NCBI GenBank assembly: GCA_030603035.1
Contig: JAUVYQ010000028.1
Coordinates: 1-21,655, forward strand
Direction of reading: 5' to 3'
Length of the DNA: 21,655 nt
Source of the DNA: Phycisphaerae bacterium
GTDB lineage: Bacteria > Planctomycetota > Phycisphaerae > Sedimentisphaerales > SG8-4
This document shows positions 19,747-21,655 of the stretch, one piece after another. Every line of letters begins with the position of its first letter. Positions within the stretch are counted from its first letter, which is position 1. The notes under the pieces were generated by a model. It made no database searches and was not told where the DNA came from. It worked only from the letters and a program-made list of their open reading frames with translations. Position numbers and translations under genes: made by a program.

Positions 19747-21246
19747 TTACTCGCTGCTTTTCTTCTTATCCGTTGTTTTGTGTTTTTTGGGTTGTTTTTT
19801 TTCAGGCCCGGCTGTTTTTTTGGCCGTTTTTTTCACCGATTTTCTGGCGGTTTTCCTGGTTTTTTTGGCTTTCTTTTCGGGCTCTTTCTCCGTTATCTTT
19901 GCCGATTCGAGCAATTTAGCGATACACTTATTCTCGCGCACCTGCAGCCTGAATTGAGCCAGCGAGCCGTCGCGCAGCATTTGCTCTCTCATCCTTTCGG
20001 GCCGTTGTCCTTGCTGAATGGCTAACTGGGCAATATGGCCGTTAATCTCTTCTTCGCTGACTTCAATCTCGAGCTTCTCGGCAGTTTTATCCATTATAAA
20101 GAATGTTTTGAGCTGTTCTTCGGCCTGCTGCTCGCTGCCTGCCTGCAGCTGCTCCATCTGCTCTTCGATCTGCTTATGGCTCAATCCTCTCTGCATTAGA
20201 CTGATTTGCTGTCTTCGCAGCAGCATTTCCGCCTGGTCTGCAACAACATCTACGGGCAAATCAAAATCGGTATTGTCGAGCAGATACCGGTAAATCTGCT
20301 CGGTCATCTCTGTTCGCCCTTGTGTCTCCAATCGGCCCTGGAGCATATCGCGAAATTTTTCCCGAAGCTCGGTTTCATCTTCGACGCCGAACCTTTTGAG
20401 GAAATTTTCGTCTAACGCAGCGGGTTTGAGCCATTTTATATCCTTGACGGTAATTCGGATATCTACCTTTTTGCCGCGATACGTTTCCCTGAAATACGTT
20501 TTTGGTACATCGACGGTTGTTTGCCTGGCGTCTCCGGCCTTGGCGCCTACCAGAAGCTCGTCAAGCTTTTCAACCGGGACCGCCCCTACAAAGCCATTCT
20601 GCCTTACATATATCTCGATATTGTCGAGCCTCTCTTGCTCTTCGTCGTCGGCGGCCTTTAGGACCGCATCGGCTATTATCTGGTCGTCTGGCTCAACAAC
20701 TCCATCCTGGCGTGGTGTCCACACACCCGACCACCTTCGTAATTGCTCAATCTCTCTGTCGATTTGTGCGTCGGTAACTTCCAGTTTTCTCTTTTCTACC
20801 GGTATACCATCGAGCTCCGGCAAATCAAAGTCGGGACGAACCTCCACCTCAAAATCGAACTTGAGCGTCCCCGTATCCGGCAGCTCTATATTTTCAAAAT
20901 CAATGTCCGGCTCACGAAGGGTATTCAGCTCGTTATCCTTGATGGCCGAGTCGCTCGCATCGGCCAACAATTTCAGCTTGACCTTCTCTGTTATCTCTTT
21001 GCCGAACCGCTTTTCCAGGAGCCGGCGGGGTGCTCGGCCCTTTCTGAAGCCCGGCACCATCGCATCTTTGCTCAAAGTTTTATATTGTTCGTCTGTGGTG
21101 TTTTTTATCGACTCTTCCGGTATCTCTACAATCACCTTTTTCTTGCAGGGGCCTGCTTCTTCGATTGTTACCGTGTTTTTCAATGCTGTAGATTCTTGCT
21201 CTTCTTCTTTAGCCATTGCTGTTGATTCCTGTTCTTCTTCAGCCAT
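19747..21246 (-). CDS. tig: trigger factor with lysine-rich tail
   Basis: Ribosome-bound chaperone and prolyl isomerase. Of 499 residues (E. coli 432), the ribosome-binding domain covers about 22-145 with the signature GFRKGRAPRRLLEKRFG (66-82). An FKBP-like domain follows (about 180-275; GFVGAVPVEKLDELLVGAKAGD), then the helical chaperone arms (to about 450). Two additions are odd: the N-terminus repeats a ten-residue unit (EEEQESTAMA-type, twice), and residues 451-499 form a Lys/Ala/Thr-rich tail resembling histone H1-like termini. ATG 21246 has CAGGAG nine bases upstream; a second ATG in the duplicate lies at 21216. It heads the tig-clpP-clpP group; clpX is not in view. Confidence 0.95.
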   Translation of the reverse strand: MAEEEQESTAMAKEEEQESTALKNTVTIEEAGPCKKKVIVEIPEESIKNTTDEQYKTLSKDAMVPGFRKGRAPRRLLEKRFGKEITEKVKLKLLADASDSAIKDNELNTLREPDIDFENIELPDTGTLKFDFEVEVRPDFDLPELDGIPVEKRKLEVTDAQIDREIEQLRRWSGVWTPRQDGVVEPDDQIIADAVLKAADDEEQERLDNIEIYVRQNGFVGAVPVEKLDELLVGAKAGDARQTTVDVPKTYFRETYRGKKVDIRITVKDIKWLKPAALDENFLKRFGVEDETELREKFRDMLQGRLETQGRTEMTEQIYRYLLDNTDFDLPVDVVADQAEMLLRRQQISLMQRGLSHKQIEEQMEQLQAGSEQQAEEQLKTFFIMDKTAEKLEIEVSEEEINGHIAQLAIQQGQRPERMREQMLRDGSLAQFRLQVRENKCIAKLLESAKITEKEPEKKAKKTRKTARKSVKKTAKKTAGPEKKQPKKHKTTDKKKSSE

Positions 21247-21293
21247 TTCCGTGCTCCTGAACGATTCTGTTGTCCTGGCTCTGAAATATTAAA

Positions 21294-21351
21294 CAAAAAA
21301 GGCGTCAGCCCGCCGTTTTGCTTCGCAAAAGCGAAGCAGCGGGCTTTAGCC
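21294..21351 (-). terminator. hairpin with T-run, terminator between tRNA-Gly and tig
   Basis: Two nested stems: AGCCCGC / GCGGGCT (21307-21313, 21339-21345) and TGCTTCGC / GCGAAGCA (21319-21326, 21331-21338) with a 4-base loop; outer GGC/GCC at 21301 and 21349. On the minus strand a TTTTTT run (21300-21295) follows at once. It may also be a dispersed palindromic element. Confidence 0.65.
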
Positions 21352-21372
21352 GAATTTTAGATTTTTTAAGCA

Positions 21373-21422
21373 TATCGGCGACCAACGCCAAACTACTGTG
21401 CTTAGCCGGTAACTCGCCGATA
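21373..21422. repeat. 9-bp inverted repeat with 32-base loop
   Basis: TATCGGCGA (21373-21381) and TCGCCGATA (21414-21422) are exact inverted copies, in the transcribed stretch between tRNA-Gly and the terminator. Confidence 0.55.
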
Positions 21423-21458
21423 CTATATCCTCTATAATCCTTTATAGTATTTCCACAA

Positions 21459-21530
21459 AGCGGGCGATGAGATTTGAACTCACGACATTCACGTTGGCAA
21501 CGTGACGCTCTACCACTGAGCTACGCCCGC
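21459..21530 (-). tRNA. tRNA-Gly (GCC)
   Basis: On the minus strand the acceptor stem is GCGGGCG/CGCCCGC, the D-arm GCTC-AGTGGTA-GAGC, the anticodon arm TCACG-TTGCCAA-CGTGA (anticodon GCC), a 5-base variable loop, and the T-arm GTGAG-TTCAAAT-CTCAT with a G-U pair. The discriminator is U and CCA is not encoded. Confidence 0.97.
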
Positions 21531-21533
21531 GGA

Positions 21534-21561
21534 TTCGTATTGCGTTCTGCGTATTGCGTAT
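21534..21561. repeat. heptad array upstream of tRNA-Gly
   Basis: TTCGTAT, TGCGTTC, TGCGTAT, TGCGTAT, starting four bases outside the tRNA 5' end and so within its transcribed leader. Confidence 0.75.
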
Positions 21562-21589
21562 ATCGAGTTCGGCGTTTCTTACAATTGCA

Positions 21590-21617
21590 ATTATAGGAGC
21601 TGTTAAGGTCGTTGCAA
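21590..21617 (-). promoter_or_regulatory. tRNA-Gly promoter
   Basis: Minus strand TTGCAA (21617-21612), 16 bases, then a perfect TATAAT (21595-21590). It lies about 60 bases before the tRNA, with the heptad array in the leader. Confidence 0.65.
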
Positions 21618-21655
21618 GTGGTTTTTTTGCAGAAATACGAATTCTTTTTTGCCAC

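Noticed and set aside
20396..21292. 298-residue open frame on the plus strand
   Set aside because: Serine-rich antisense shadow of tig with no family motifs; the minus-strand gene is unmistakable.

Overview
This 21.7 kb bacterial chromosome segment is dense in cell-envelope genes. It looks like a Planctomycetota genome, most likely Phycisphaerae/Sedimentisphaerales-like and possibly a metagenome-assembled one. That placement is inference: it rests on the gene set (rod-shape and division peptidoglycan genes, a DNA methyltransferase coupled to lnt, paired clpP genes) and on the abundant short repeats that run into coding frames. No rRNA or other taxonomic marker is present.

Layout. (1) 1-141: C-terminal end of an IS4-like transposase and the probable IS end. 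(2) 205-4394, plus strand: a small unknown gene, then rsmH, a membrane-anchored LysM protein, an ftsL-like gene and ftsI, i.e. the head of a dcw (division and cell wall) cluster. mraZ is not in view and murE does not follow. (3) 4640-10762, minus strand, convergent with the first cluster: transcription runs from a coiled-coil membrane protein through a 52-residue membrane protein to mreB, mreC, mreD and mrdA, the elongation machinery. (4) 11224-15165, minus: a DNA methyltransferase, lnt and a HEAT-repeat lipoprotein with overlapping ends. (5) 15246-16904, minus: an MNT-HEPN pair and a secreted alpha/beta hydrolase. (6) 16976-21246, minus: tig, two clpP genes and two tandem paralogous lipoproteins. 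(7) tRNA-Gly(GCC) at 21459-21530 with a good promoter and a hairpin terminator.

How the genes work together. Divisome (FtsI, FtsL-like, LysM), elongasome (MreBCD, PBP2) and lipoprotein maturation (Lnt plus three predicted lipoproteins) form one cell-envelope neighbourhood, followed by a folding and proteolysis module (trigger factor, two ClpP).

The most unusual signal is not a gene. At least fifteen places hold short degenerate tandem arrays. Their words differ, but almost all have a 7-base period. They sit at gene borders, often touching start or stop codons, and some lie in frame inside mrdA and lnt. Overlaid on them are at least three families of small dispersed inverted repeats: a 14-bp CCCCGTTAGAAA-type terminal repeat, a GGATTCCTGC hairpin, and ATCTGCGTTAA/GCCACAAAG repeats. 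Some of these also entered coding frames.
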